Positions 9,634 through 20,062 of a stretch of 64,000 bases of DNA are shown here, piece after piece. The stretch is from NCBI GenBank assembly GCA_029298735.1, contig JANSLP010000004.1:1-64000 (forward strand). The letters run 5' to 3'. Below the pieces are notes generated by a model, which saw only the letters and a list, made by a program, of their open reading frames with translations, did not search any database and was not told the DNA's origin. Source of the stretch: Ophiostoma sp. CBS 140.51. Taxonomy: Eukaryota > Ascomycota > Sordariomycetes > Ophiostomatales > Ophiostomataceae. Both the position numbers and the translations under genes were made by a program. How positions within the stretch are numbered: position 1 is the stretch's first letter; every line of letters begins with the position of its first letter.

Positions 9634-11370
9634 ATGTCCGCACATCGAGCCGTTCAAGCCCACGCCGAAAATTCTCTCGTCGACGAAACCAACTTGCTGA
9701 CGAAATCGAAGTTGCTGGCTGTCTTTGCTGCCTTGTCTGTCGCCCTCCTCACAAGCCTCCTCGACCAGAATGGTGTCTCGACTGCACTCCCAGCCATTGC
9801 CACGGCTCTTGACGCCCAAGACTCAATATCATGGGCTGGCACGTCCTCCTTGATAGCCAACACGACGTTTCAGATGCTGTACGGCCGACTATCAGACATC
9901 TTTGGACGAAAGGGTGTCTTTCTTGCTGCGATTGCTCTACTGGCCATTGCTGATACTGCTTGCAGTCGAGCCCAGAGTGCAGCTGTGTTTTACGTCTTTC
10001 GAGGCGTCGCGGGCGTCGCCACCGGCGGCATCACTAATGTGGCCATGATTATCGTGTCAGACGTGGTGACACTTGAACAGAGGGGCACCTACCAAGGCAT
10101 CTTGGGTGCAATGGTGGGCGTTGGCAACGTGCTCGGTCCGTTTCTGGCAGCCGCCTTTGTGGAGAGTCCGCACACGACATGGCGGGCCTTCTTCTATCTG
10201 CTAGCTCCAGTCGCGGCCGTTGTGTTCGTTTCCTCCTACTTTTTGGTCCCGCCGTCCAACACAGTAACGACAAAATCAAGTTTTGTTGCCGGTGCCAAGA
10301 ATATCGACGCCTTTGGCACACTGGCTTCATCAGCTGCCGTCATCTTCCTATTAATACCCATCTCGGGTGGCGGTGCCTACTACGCGTGGAGTTCACCCAT
10401 GGTTATCTCCATGCTCGTCCTCGGTTCACTATTGATTGTCGCTTTCGTGGTCATCGAACTTAAAGTGGCCCGCCTGCCGATGATGCCAATCTCCCTCTTC
10501 CACAACCCTGTCATTGTCGTCATGCTTGTTCAAAACTTCTTGTTCGGTGCCGTCTACCAATCGTCGCTGTACTATGTACCGCTCTATCTCCAGAATGCAC
10601 ACCAGTACCCGGCTGTGGTTTCAGCGGCAGTTACGGCCAGTCTCGTCGCCATGCAGACACTCTTTTCCATCTTATCTGGCCTCTACATTTCTTGGCAAAA
10701 ACGGTACATTGAAGTACTTTGGTTCGGATTCGGGGTGTGGACACTGGGTGCTGGCCTCACTCTCCTCTATGGAAGACGTACCAGTCCCGGCTTCTTGATC
10801 GTCCCCCTACTGTTGAGTGGCACTGGCATTGGCTGCATCTTTCAGCCGACACTCGTTGCCCTACAGGCACATGCCCCAAAACCCTTGAGAGCCGTCATCA
10901 TTTCCAATCGCAACTTTTTTCGGAGTGCTGGCGGCGCTTGTGGACTGGCCATCTCGGCGGCTTTACTTCAGGCTGTCCTAAGGAGCCACTTGCCGGACGA
11001 GTACCGGTACCTGGCGAGCCAAACATACGCCTTGCCATCAAACTTACCTCATGCTGACAGCAGTGCCATCTTGGATGCGTATATGGCAGGCAGTCGAGCT
11101 GTCTTCATTCTGCAGGTCCCTCTGCTTGGACTGTGTTTACTTGGCACGTTCTTGATTCGGGATCGCGGACTGTCACCACCGGAGGAGAAGGTGGCAGTCA
11201 ATGAGGGTGATGCGGCTGCAACAGAAGTTGTTTTGGTTGTTGACTGCGAAGAGGTAATTGACTCGGCGAACGAAAGGGCCACGGCTGGTGACAAGGAAAA
11301 GGAGAAGGCCATTGATACCGACAAGGAGGCATCCAGTAGTGAGGATGTTCTTCCAATCCCCAAACATTAA
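9634..11370 (+). CDS. MFS transporter, DHA2 (14-span drug:H+ antiporter 2) type
   Basis: Single-exon gene, 578 residues, ATG at 9634. Hydrophobic spans begin near residue 27. The MFS motif A between spans 2 and 3 reads GRLSDIFGRKG (84-94), and a motif-C-like glycine/proline stretch (GVGNVLGPFLAAAF) follows in span 5. The number of spans looks like 14, the DHA2 layout, and the family exports drugs, toxins or metabolites in exchange for protons at the plasma membrane. The C-terminal tail is long, hydrophilic and rich in Glu, Lys and Asp. It is divergent from the amidase and could share its promoter. It could move the amidase substrate, but DHA2 proteins are usually exporters, so this is uncertain. 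Confidence 0.92.
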   Translation: MSAHRAVQAHAENSLVDETNLLTKSKLLAVFAALSVALLTSLLDQNGVSTALPAIATALDAQDSISWAGTSSLIANTTFQMLYGRLSDIFGRKGVFLAAIALLAIADTACSRAQSAAVFYVFRGVAGVATGGITNVAMIIVSDVVTLEQRGTYQGILGAMVGVGNVLGPFLAAAFVESPHTTWRAFFYLLAPVAAVVFVSSYFLVPPSNTVTTKSSFVAGAKNIDAFGTLASSAAVIFLLIPISGGGAYYAWSSPMVISMLVLGSLLIVAFVVIELKVARLPMMPISLFHNPVIVVMLVQNFLFGAVYQSSLYYVPLYLQNAHQYPAVVSAAVTASLVAMQTLFSILSGLYISWQKRYIEVLWFGFGVWTLGAGLTLLYGRRTSPGFLIVPLLLSGTGIGCIFQPTLVALQAHAPKPLRAVIISNRNFFRSAGGACGLAISAALLQAVLRSHLPDEYRYLASQTYALPSNLPHADSSAILDAYMAGSRAVFILQVPLLGLCLLGTFLIRDRGLSPPEEKVAVNEGDAAATEVVLVVDCEEVIDSANERATAGDKEKEKAIDTDKEASSSEDVLPIPKH

Positions 11371-11468
11371 GTTGAGTGGAAATTATGTAAATAATTGTCA
11401 AACGAACATGGCATACAAACACATAGCAGTGATTATAAGTACATTATCAAATCATCTTTCGTGAAATA

Positions 11469-11500
11469 AATAAACATATGAATAAACATATGAATAAACA
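11469..11500. repeat. 12-bp tandem repeat carrying AATAAA signals
   Basis: Two full units and one partial unit of AATAAACATATG lie about 100 bases after the transporter stop codon. Each unit contains AATAAA, so the tract may serve 3' end formation of the transporter transcript. Confidence 0.6.
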
Positions 11501-11611
11501 GAGTGGTGGTATTAAGATAGTTAATGTGCTATTACTTAGAGTGGTATATCCGTCGCCAACTAAAACCCCAACTGGTCACCTCATGTTTCTTCCGCCTCCT
11601 TTATTCTCCTC

Positions 11612-13133
11612 TTAGTTATCGTCGTGAGCATCAGCAGCCACCTCCTTAGTATCATTCGGCAGGAAACCGGCCTCCTGCTCGAGCGTGGTGTGGGCAGTCA
11701 CAGTCCAGACAGTCGGCAGGACAATGGCCAGGCTGCCCATGCACAGCGACCAGTCCATGATGAACTGGGTCATGCCTGACTTGCCGAGCGCGTTGATGCG
11801 CCAGGCCATAGCACCACCAGTCGACTGGAAGGTCTTGTAGGCGCCAACGAGGACAGCGGCGCGGCCGGCAGAGTTGGACTCGGTACCAATCAGCCAGTAG
11901 CAAAAGCTCTGCCACAGAGCATCATAGGCACCGTAGAAGATGTAGAGGAAGATGGGGCCGGTGGCAATCTTGCCCTCGGTGTAGTCAATATCCTGCTTGT
12001 GGCCCGAAGCCAGACGCTTCTCAGCCCACTTCTGGAAAGCGAGACCGCCACCCCAGATGGCCATGCCCGTGACAAACAGAACGGCCCAACCGATGCGGGC
12101 GCGGGTGGGGCGGGACACCTTGATGCCGGGCATATCCAGAATCCAGCCCATGACGAGACCACCAACCATCTGGGCCATCCAGTAAAGGGCGGAGTTGAGG
12201 GAGCGAGAGCGGATGTTGAAGGTGTAGCCGTTGACGTTGTTCTGCTGGTACGAGTAAAAGACGTTGGCGCAGAAGAAGAGCGGGAGCATGGCAGCGACGC
12301 GCCAGCTGAGCATGGTCTTGATGGCAATGTCGACGGTGCCCTTCAAAGTGCGGCGCTCAGTCTCCATGGCGGAGTGCAACTGAGCCAGACGGATGCGGCG
12401 GGGGTTGCAGATAAAGACACCCAGCAGCCAGCCGAAAATCATGATGACCATCAAGGCAATGTAGGTCGAGTCCGTGACAGTGCCGCTCTTGGAATGGAAG
12501 TTGAGGCCAAACGAAGCGAGGGATCCGACACCGCCGCCGAGGTTAAAGATGATCCAGAAGATGGCAATCGACCGTCCCTTTTGGCTCTCGGGAACGTATG
12601 TGGTCATGATGGCACCCTGAACAATCCAGATGAAGGACGCGCCGATACCCAGGATAGCACCTGAAGCAATGACAAAGGCGCCGTTCTTGTGGTGGTTGTA
12701 GGCCAGGAGAGAGCCGCTGTACAGGGCATAGGTCCAGCCGCCAATCATGAAGCACAGGCGAGGGCCGACGTACGAGAAGATGGGGCCGACGATGAACAGA
12801 GCGGTAGCCGCAGTGGAAGCAAGCAGAGCCACAGTGGCGTTGGCAGCGACGGTCGAGTCAACTTGGCCAGAGCCACCAAGGCCACTCAAAGCGTTGTACA
12901 TCTGTATTGTTAGAAGGTTAAGTTGAAACGTATGACAATGGCGGTAATGGACTTACACCCGGCAGACAGAAGAAGATGAAGCTAACGAGGATGATCTGCG
13001 TCCACGGATGCGAGTAGAAGCGCACCAGCTTCGACGCGTGCGGGTTCCAGTCATCGTTGCTGTTCTCAAGGTCGGTGTGCTCGTGGTCGGGCGTGACGGC
13101 CGTGGCCGGGACAGTGTCGTTCTTGTCGTCCAT
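11612..13133 (-). CDS. UNC93/NGT1-like MFS transporter
   Basis: Two exons, 13133..12957 and 12901..11612, joined across a 55-base intron (GTAAGT..CAG) at the codon boundary, giving 488 residues. The first exon encodes an acidic cytosolic tail and most of span 1; the join reads FFCLPGMYNALSGLGGSGQ, a hallmark of fungal UNC93-like proteins. Eleven or twelve hydrophobic spans follow (for example GASFIWIVQGAIMTTYVPE and GSLASFGLN). From memory, the fungal GlcNAc permease Ngt1 falls in the same transporter family as UNC-93 (TC 2.A.1.58), so an amino-sugar substrate is possible. It is divergent from the sugar kinase at 14096, supporting a joint role in amino-sugar uptake. Other fungal UNC93-like proteins have no known substrate. 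Confidence 0.88.
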
Positions 13134-14095
13134 TTCGAAGAGAAAGCGGCGTATTGTTGTAGTAGGAAGGAAGGCTGATCACTGAGGCCTGTTGGAAGGA
13201 ATGGTGAACTGGATTGGACAAAAAGGACGATCACCGTTGACCGTTGACATATTATATATCTGTAAATGCAGACTGGCACATGGTCAACTGATACGGAACA
13301 AAAAAGGAGACGTCGAAAAAAACATGGGGAAAAGAATGTGGTTCGCCACTCTCTCCGCCGTTATCAAACTTTCTTGTCGTGTCTCTCCCCATCTCCGCAC
13401 TTTAGACTTTTTGATAGCGCTTCGGAGTGGCCTCGGAGTGGGCCTGTCAACGTACTCCGACATTCTCTCCGATGATTAGTGCCGTTTTGGTGTGGTGTGC
13501 CAACTACTTTTGGCAGCTCGGCACGCTTTTCGCACCTTCTTTTCTCTTTGTTCGTCTCTGATTGCACGGCATTTCGACTTCGTGCCGGCACGGTTATCAA
13601 TCCTCGTATCTCTGTCGCGTGTTTTTGTCGTGTCTCGTGTCGTTCAGACCCTTGCCACAGCAATGACAGCAATTGCTCTCCCCGGATCTCGGCTCTCCCC
13701 GCACAACACTTGCATTCCCATTACCTAAGAATTCCAACTTCTCCAGACTCCTTCACGCTCTGCAGCTCCTTGTCACCGACATTTGTTGCCATTCAATTTG
13801 CCATCAATCTCTCTCCGAAAGTCGGCAGCCATTCCGACCCAAATACAACGGGTGACGACGGGTTCCTGCGGCAAGAACCAAGAGCTTAATCAGTGGGTGG
13901 CATCTGTTGGTGCATGCAACAGCGCGATAAGCTGTATCCACTCAAGCTTGATTCCAGAACGGATATCGCACGAACAAGATTCCTTCCAGCTCCAATCAGA
14001 CAGCTTCTTCATAATCGCCAATATCAACATCAAGGGAGAAGATTGCAAGCAGTTGTCATATCCGCCTCCGTCTGTCGTACAACAACAGATCCGCA
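13134..14095. promoter_or_regulatory. bidirectional promoter between UNC93-like transporter and sugar kinase
   Basis: This 962-base gap separates the two divergent genes and probably holds both promoters and long leaders. A TATA-like stretch (CATATTATATATC) lies at 13248-13260, on the transporter side. The kinase side has CT-rich sequence around 13530-13780. The open frames here show no family resemblance and I judge them non-coding. Confidence 0.4.
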
Positions 14096-15187
14096 ATGTC
14101 AACAACATCACCATCAGCACCTTACTACTCCCTCTGCGTCGACGGCGGCGGGTCGAAATGCACAGCCGTTCTGATCAGTTCGGACGGAACAACCCTCACA
14201 GGCGAGGAGGGTCCATGCAATCCGTCAACCATCGGTCTCGAGGCAACAGTCCAAGTGATCCAGAGCGCCATATACTTAGCACTGGCACAGGACACATTGC
14301 CACAGCATTTCAGTGGCATCGCCAGCCTAAACATCGCCTCAGCTTGGATCGGCGTCGCAGGCTATGATCGACCAACACTTGCACCGGCCATCAATGAGGC
14401 TATTGAAAAGCTGCTGGGCCTCACATTAGGCCCCCGTCTTCGAATCACGGCCGACATTGACCTTTTGGCTGTGAATGCTGCTCAGTGGAATGCCGAGTCG
14501 GCCATTGTTCTCGTGGCTGGCACCGGATCGGTAGCAATGAGTTACGGCAAGGCCAAAGGCAGCAAAGATGACGATACTCTTGTCCGGACCGGTCGTGTCG
14601 GCGGTTGGGGACCACTCCTCGGCGATGACGGGTCTGGATTCGCGATTGGTCGGGAAGCTCTCCGAGTGGCTTTGCGAACAAGCGACACACTTCAGTCAAC
14701 GGAGGGCGACTACATGACAGACGACGTCGAGATGCCAACCCTGAGCAGAACAGTATTAGATTATTTTCGCCAGGAACGACAGCAAGATGGAGGCGCCGAC
14801 TTCCACCCACATGATCTGCTGTCCAGTATTTTGACGTCAACAACGACATCCACGACATCAATCTCACCGTCGCCTACAAAAATAATCGCCCACGCTGCAC
14901 GACTGGTCCTAGATCTCGCAGAGAAAGACGGACAAGCAAGATTAATCCTGCACAAGGGAGCGGCGAGTCTCGCCGACTTGGTGGTTGAGCTGGCCACCAT
15001 CAAGAAGTTGGACCCTTCGAAGACGGCACTCATTATGGCTGGCGGGTTATTAAACCACACTTTGTACAACAGGATGGTACGGCACAAGTTGGAAGAGATC
15101 AAGCTAGACTTCCGGTGGACAACACAGGTGCAATCGCCTGCATTGGAAGGCGCAATGTATTTGGCCGGCCGTCGAATAGGCGTGTAA
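14096..15187 (+). CDS. BadF/BadG/BcrA/BcrD-family kinase, N-acetylglucosamine/N-acetylmuramate kinase-like
   Basis: Single-exon gene, 363 residues, ATG at 14096 just ahead of the first strand. ASKHA-fold motifs are in order: phosphate-1 CVDGGGSKCTAVL at 14-26, GTGSVAMSYG near 142, and GGWGPLLGDDGSGF near 175, typical of NAGK-type kinases. A low-complexity Thr/Ser insert (TSTTTSTTSISPSP) lies near 245. These enzymes phosphorylate amino sugars at C6. From memory, a bacterial BadF-type enzyme, MurK, uses both MurNAc and GlcNAc. It converges on a MurQ-type etherase 120 bases away, the next enzyme in MurNAc breakdown, and diverges from a possible amino-sugar permease. An AATAAA lies at 15233-15238. 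The exact sugar cannot be read from sequence. Confidence 0.88.
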   Translation: MSTTSPSAPYYSLCVDGGGSKCTAVLISSDGTTLTGEEGPCNPSTIGLEATVQVIQSAIYLALAQDTLPQHFSGIASLNIASAWIGVAGYDRPTLAPAINEAIEKLLGLTLGPRLRITADIDLLAVNAAQWNAESAIVLVAGTGSVAMSYGKAKGSKDDDTLVRTGRVGGWGPLLGDDGSGFAIGREALRVALRTSDTLQSTEGDYMTDDVEMPTLSRTVLDYFRQERQQDGGADFHPHDLLSSILTSTTTSTTSISPSPTKIIAHAARLVLDLAEKDGQARLILHKGAASLADLVVELATIKKLDPSKTALIMAGGLLNHTLYNRMVRHKLEEIKLDFRWTTQVQSPALEGAMYLAGRRIGV

Positions 15188-15307
15188 GATATCAGAAATA
15201 GAGGAACATAGTTGATGATTGATACACGGCACAATAAACACCATAGAGGGAATCACCATCATAATGTTTTAACGCTGTAATTATGTCTAATCTATCACGC
15301 ACGCAAA

Positions 15308-16450
15308 TCAAATCTTTTGCTGGTCAATACTCCGCAAGGCTTTGCTCAGCATACCGCCGCTCTTTTGCAAGACAACCCGGGCCTTGTCTGGCGACAGCCC
15401 CGACTTGGCCACAAGGATGCTCAACTTGACACTGCCGTCACATCCTGCCAGCAGCTCATCCACCGCAGCGTCATCTATGCTGTGTACTGGTGTTGATGTG
15501 CCACTGCCGTTTGTCGTGCCGTTTGTCGTGCCGTTCGTAGTGCCGTTTGGCGCCACCACTGTGCGCAGCACACGCCGTGCCCGGTCCCGCAGCTTCTCGT
15601 TGGACATTTGCAGGTCGATCATCTAAATGGTCAGCGGTGGTTTCATTTGCAAAGAGATGACGGCGACTTACCAAATTGCCAAATGTCTTGCCGTTTCTGA
15701 TTTGTGACCCCGTCGAGATCATGTTGAGAATCAGCTTTGTGGCCGTGCCCGCCTTCAGGCGTGTGCTTCCTGTCACCACCTCGGGGCCCGTGACACACTC
15801 GATGAGGACGTCGCACATCTCTGGCTCGCGCATCCGGCTGGGCTGCACACAAGCCAGGCCAATCGTAGCTGCCCCGACTGCCTTTGCATGCCGCAGACCG
15901 CCCAGGACGTACGGTGTCCGGCCGGAAGAAGCGATGCCAATCACGACGTCATTCGGTCCTAACGGCGGGCTGAGTGCTGCAGCCATTTCTTCTTCTGCCA
16001 ACGACTCGGAGTCTTCAGCACCCTCAACTGCTGTCCGTAGAGCCCGATCACCACCGGCAATCAGGCCAACAAACTGCCATGGCGGCGCCGAGAATGTGGG
16101 TGGGATTTCTGAGGCGTCCAAGACACCGAGCCGTCCACTGGTGCCGGCTCCAATATACACGAGACGACCGCCGGCAGCAATGCGCGGCACGATAAGGTCA
16201 ATGGCCTGTGCAATCTCAGGCAGGCAGAGCTTGACGGCGTCGGCTACGGCCTGGTCTTGGTCGTTGATAATTTCTGCAGCAGTTAGGATGCGAAATTGGA
16301 ATATAAATTGATCCCGGCGCTCAACTTACGACACAACTCCAATGTCGAGACCGTATCAATCTGTGATGTCTTTGCGTTCCGCTGCTCCGTCTGCAGGTCG
16401 CCGAGCGACTCGACTAGGTCGGACGTCATAGTGGGTGTAACGGATGGCAT
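15308..16450 (-). CDS. N-acetylmuramic acid 6-phosphate etherase (MurQ-like, SIS domain)
   Basis: Three exons, 16450..16330, 16273..15672 and 15622..15308, with introns of 56 and 49 bases (both GTAAGT), give 345 residues. The middle join reads GNLMIDLQMSNEKL, as in bacterial MurQ. The SIS-domain phosphosugar loop is GAGTSGRLGVLD at 82-93. Catalytic glutamates are recognisable: Glu96 in DASE and Glu127 in EGAED, 31 apart, the same spacing I recall for Glu83 and Glu114 of Escherichia coli MurQ. TGPEVVTGSTRLKAGTATK and a C-terminal UBA-like helical tail are also present. The reaction is MurNAc-6-phosphate to GlcNAc-6-phosphate plus D-lactate. A second in-frame ATG at 16429 is an equally good start. 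The alternative, a glucokinase-regulator-like SIS protein, is less likely because both glutamates are kept. A NGTTNGTTNGTT insert precedes the tail. Confidence 0.9.
15505..15552. repeat. 12-bp tandem repeat inside the MurQ-like gene
   Basis: Four units of about TGCCGTTTGTCG, the last two with small changes, encode the Asn-Gly-Thr-Thr insert between the sugar-binding body and the C-terminal helices. The unit is a multiple of three, so the frame is kept. Confidence 0.75.
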
Positions 16451-17042
16451 TCAGAAGGATGTATTATGTCGAGCTTTTTCAAAGATGATAAAGTAAGGGT
16501 TTAGGTTGACGGAGTTTTTTGTTAAACTCGAAGAATATGTGAAAGTGTCGGTTATGTTCAAGATGTTGCAAATAAGGCGCGATATTTCAAAACGTCGAAG
16601 ATGTCGCACAACGCATCGTCGGTCCTGCAGATGTGCCGCTCTTACTTGAAAAGACTGGTCCAGACACAATGAATGGCAGTGGCGCTACGGAGTAATAATG
16701 CTTGCACATGTCGACGTCAAGATCTAATGGTGGTTGCTTTGAGCTTTGTCCATTTCCTCTTAGTGGAGACCAAAACGCGGAATAAAATCTATTCGACACT
16801 AAAACAGCCTTTACTCCGGTGCTCTCTCCGACCCCCAACCCCTAACCTGCCAAAAATGGTTTACTCCGACACGACACTCCGACAAGCTATTTTCTACTCC
16901 GACGTTATCATTTGACATGACTCTCCACACACGCGACACCCACGCACGAGACACATGGCCATACGAGCTACGATCAGCCCCGACAATATGGTACGTTGAA
17001 TTAATTTCAATTGCTTGACAGTTATCTGTCACTATTTATCGA
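16451..17042. promoter_or_regulatory. intergenic region upstream of the MurQ-like gene
   Basis: The gap lies between the MurQ-like start and the 3' end of the C6 regulator, both on the minus strand. It should hold the MurQ promoter. Repeated CTCCGAC-like words occur at 16826-16904, but no known site is assigned. No gene is supported here. Confidence 0.35.
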
Positions 17043-19373
17043 TTATGAGTCCAAAAAGTGGGTAAAGTCGCTCATAAAGTCGAGATGGTTGACTTCCGTC
17101 GAGTTGGGGCCGGGCAGACCAATCCAGAGCTCGGGGCGGAACTCCCACTGGTCAAAGGTGTCTCCGCCATTGTTTCCGTTGGTCAGTGGCGGCGTCATAA
17201 TGGGCATGCTCGGTGAGACGTCCTCCATCTGTGCAGTGGCTGGAGCTGATGTTGGTGCTGCGTCCGTGCGTCTCCTCTTCGGAGAGAGTGTCGACTCCAG
17301 CACACGAATCAGAATGCCCTTGGCCCGGCTAAACAGCTTGTCGTTGCCGTCGCTCGAGTCGTAGAGATAGTCCATATGGGCAATGAGGACCGACAAGTCA
17401 CGAATGGCCTTGGTAAAGGTGGCGGTCGATGTGCCAGACGAGCTGCCCGCCAGTAAACATTTGGCCAGTGCACCTGCCGCCGGCAGACCAAACGCCGACA
17501 CTCGCCATGCCAAAGTGTTGAGGCCCAGCCGGTTCAGTCGCTCGCGCATGATAATAGCCTCATTGACCCAAGCAAGTAGGTCGCTGGCCACCACAAAGAG
17601 TGCGTCCAAGTTAGATGTGCCGTGAACCGATGCAGTCCATTCGATAAGAAAGAGAGTTTGCAGGTAGTAAAGGCGGATGAGGTAGAGCGTATCAGTCTGT
17701 TGACCAGGACGGCGTGCTCGCCACACTTCTGTCGGTGGCACAGCCAAGTAGGATGGCAGCTCCCGCCATGCATCGGCAATTTTTGTGCGTAATGTTGTGA
17801 GTGCCTGGCTCCTTTGATCACGGTCGGGAATCTCTGGACCAATAATAGCTTCCAGGGCTTCTTCGCGGATCTGCGATGTTATCATAGACCACCGGATGAC
17901 TGCATGTGTCCGAATCTGACCCACAGTGTTCCATCCTCGGTCGTTGAGCTGTGATAGTTGCACGTTGATATCGTCGCCACCCATTGTGTAGGTTTCTGGG
18001 TCGACATCCAGCGGCATATGGATCACACAATGCCGCTTGCTGATCCGCGGTGGCCGACCTAAAAAGACAGAAAAGTTGATGTCGGAACTGTACAGCAGAG
18101 CAAAGACGTGTTTGCGCAGCTCGACCAGGAAGAAGGGCAAGCCGCTGCTGTCCTTGTCGCGGTCCAGTCGCTGATGGATGCCTCGTCCGAACAGCGCGTT
18201 GATGGCCGTGTTCAAACGCCCCCATACACGAAAGCTCTGGTGACCAAAGTAGACCGAATGCAACAGAAAACTCTCGTACAGAAAGATGATTTGTACGTCG
18301 TTCAGAATGTCGAGAGACTCGCAAAACGAGGCGCAGGTGTTGCTGGCGTGCAACAGATTGCGACCCACGGCGTGCCGTTCGGCTTCGGTGCGGTAGAGTG
18401 CAGAGTGCGGCGCTCTCAACTTGCTGACGGCATTGCCGGCCAGTGCCAGTATGAGGCCAACGGTTTCCCACCGCAAATGGCGTCCCGTATACTTGTCGGC
18501 AAAGTCTTGCATGGAAGCCGATCCGTCGATATCGGTGGACATTTTCGTTGCGTGGAATAGACGACGAGACAGAGCTTGTGGGCTGTCCATGGCACTGCCG
18601 AAGCTGTCCAAAAAAGGTTGTACCAGCAATGAACCGACGTGCACCTCGAGTCCCTTGCCCATCCACTCTTCAAAGAGGTGTTGAAGGACGCCCTGAGTGA
18701 AGAAGCGTGTAAGAAGCTCCAGGACTTGTGCGCCCTCCTCAATCATGGCCGTGCCACTCATGACAAGCATGTTGCCTTGTAGTGGCGATGGTCCGTCTTC
18801 GAGACTGCCAATGATGGCGTCCTGTCCGTTGGCACCAGTGGTCGTTGTTGGGACTCCATTGTTGGCGTTCTCGTCGTGTGCAGTATTCGGGTCCTCGGGG
18901 TTGACTTCATTTTGAGACTCGCCCTCATTCTCTTCGTAACTGGCAGCGCCGTCCTCCACAGTATCCAAGATCGTGTTGAGTGATGACGATCCTTGGAAAC
19001 CAGGATTGGGATAGAGAGTGAGCTGGAGAGGTGGCTGCGAGTTTGCCAGCTCAGGCAATGGCTGCAACTGGTTGTAGTCGCCATTTGGTGACAGCTGGGA
19101 CGCAGGCGACCTTGCGCTTCTTCTGCGCGCAGCAGTATTGGGACCATTGCTCGTCCGCTTAAACGGGTCCTTGCGATAGACGCACTGGTCTGGGGTGCCT
19201 TTTCGGTTGCACCGGGCGCACACGGGTCGGCCGTGATCGCATGCCAGCTTTGAAGTCCGACAGGGCTCGCATGATGGGATGCGCGACGACTTGGGCGAGC
19301 CTGTCGCTCGTGTTGAAGCCCGAGTCGGTGCCGCTCGAATAGATCGCGGCGCGCGACCGGGCGCGTCAGACAT
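17043..19373 (-). CDS. Zn(II)2Cys6 transcription factor with fungal-specific TF domain
   Basis: Single-exon gene. The ATG at 19373 (MSDAPGRAPRS) gives 776 residues; a further in-frame ATG at 19421 would add 16 weakly fungal-like residues, so the shorter start is preferred. The binuclear zinc cluster spans Cys35-Cys64 (CEPCRTSKLACDHGRPVCARC and a final C), followed by a basic linker. The middle is an acidic, Asn/Glu-rich stretch near 130-180, then the fungal-specific TF homology region (about 260-600). It is on the same strand as, and downstream of, the GMC oxidoreductase, and its 3' end faces the MurQ-like promoter 592 bases away. It is a candidate regulator of the amino-sugar genes, but this is inference from position only. 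Confidence 0.92.
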   Translation of the reverse strand: MSDAPGRAPRSIRAAPTRASTRATGSPKSSRIPSCEPCRTSKLACDHGRPVCARCNRKGTPDQCVYRKDPFKRTSNGPNTAARRRSARSPASQLSPNGDYNQLQPLPELANSQPPLQLTLYPNPGFQGSSSLNTILDTVEDGAASYEENEGESQNEVNPEDPNTAHDENANNGVPTTTTGANGQDAIIGSLEDGPSPLQGNMLVMSGTAMIEEGAQVLELLTRFFTQGVLQHLFEEWMGKGLEVHVGSLLVQPFLDSFGSAMDSPQALSRRLFHATKMSTDIDGSASMQDFADKYTGRHLRWETVGLILALAGNAVSKLRAPHSALYRTEAERHAVGRNLLHASNTCASFCESLDILNDVQIIFLYESFLLHSVYFGHQSFRVWGRLNTAINALFGRGIHQRLDRDKDSSGLPFFLVELRKHVFALLYSSDINFSVFLGRPPRISKRHCVIHMPLDVDPETYTMGGDDINVQLSQLNDRGWNTVGQIRTHAVIRWSMITSQIREEALEAIIGPEIPDRDQRSQALTTLRTKIADAWRELPSYLAVPPTEVWRARRPGQQTDTLYLIRLYYLQTLFLIEWTASVHGTSNLDALFVVASDLLAWVNEAIIMRERLNRLGLNTLAWRVSAFGLPAAGALAKCLLAGSSSGTSTATFTKAIRDLSVLIAHMDYLYDSSDGNDKLFSRAKGILIRVLESTLSPKRRRTDAAPTSAPATAQMEDVSPSMPIMTPPLTNGNNGGDTFDQWEFRPELWIGLPGPNSTEVNHLDFMSDFTHFLDS

Positions 19374-20062
19374 GATGATTGGGATATGGAGAGAGTTGTG
19401 TCTGCAATCTGCAATCTGCAATCACTTGCTGGTGCGAACGCCTCACATGGCGGTTGAGGAATACAAATTGTAGGTCAAGGTGGCGTTTGGTTGGTGAGAA
19501 GAAAAAAAGAGGATGGGTTGCGAAACGACCAAACAAAAAGAAAGCGACAGCGCTGGTCGTTTATCACGAGCTAGCCTTGTCTGGGCTGGTCACACAGACG
19601 GCGTTGGTGGTAAAAGTGGGTACCGCCTGCCAACGTCCATATGCCATTTTGAATGTCCCAACCAACAGAACGTTTGCTTTTCAAACACCATTGCCTGGCA
19701 GAAAATAAAGCAATTGCATTATTTTATAGATGTAATTGTATTTATGTGTGTTTGTTTTCTGTCTTCGTATTTTGATACAAATTTTCTTTGCTTTTCAACG
19801 TCATTGTTTGTGTATGTTTTATTTTATTTTATTTCTCAATAATTCACTTATCGCTCTTAACGGTGAACAAATCCTCATCTTGTACGGAACAGAATGTGAA
19901 TACTATGACCCACGCATGTTAAGACACCCTTACTATAATTTTTGCTTCAAGTAAATGGACGTCCTGCAGGATGTTAGACTTTCGAGGACGCAAAAGTTGA
20001 AACATGTGATCGAGGCAGGGCTATGGCGCTGGCACAGGAACCTGCATCAATAGCCTTTCCAA
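19374..20062. other. intergenic region between C6 regulator and GMC oxidoreductase
   Basis: It holds the regulator promoter on its left side and the 3' region of the oxidoreductase on its right. The 19700-19860 part is very T-rich. I see no gene. Confidence 0.35.
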
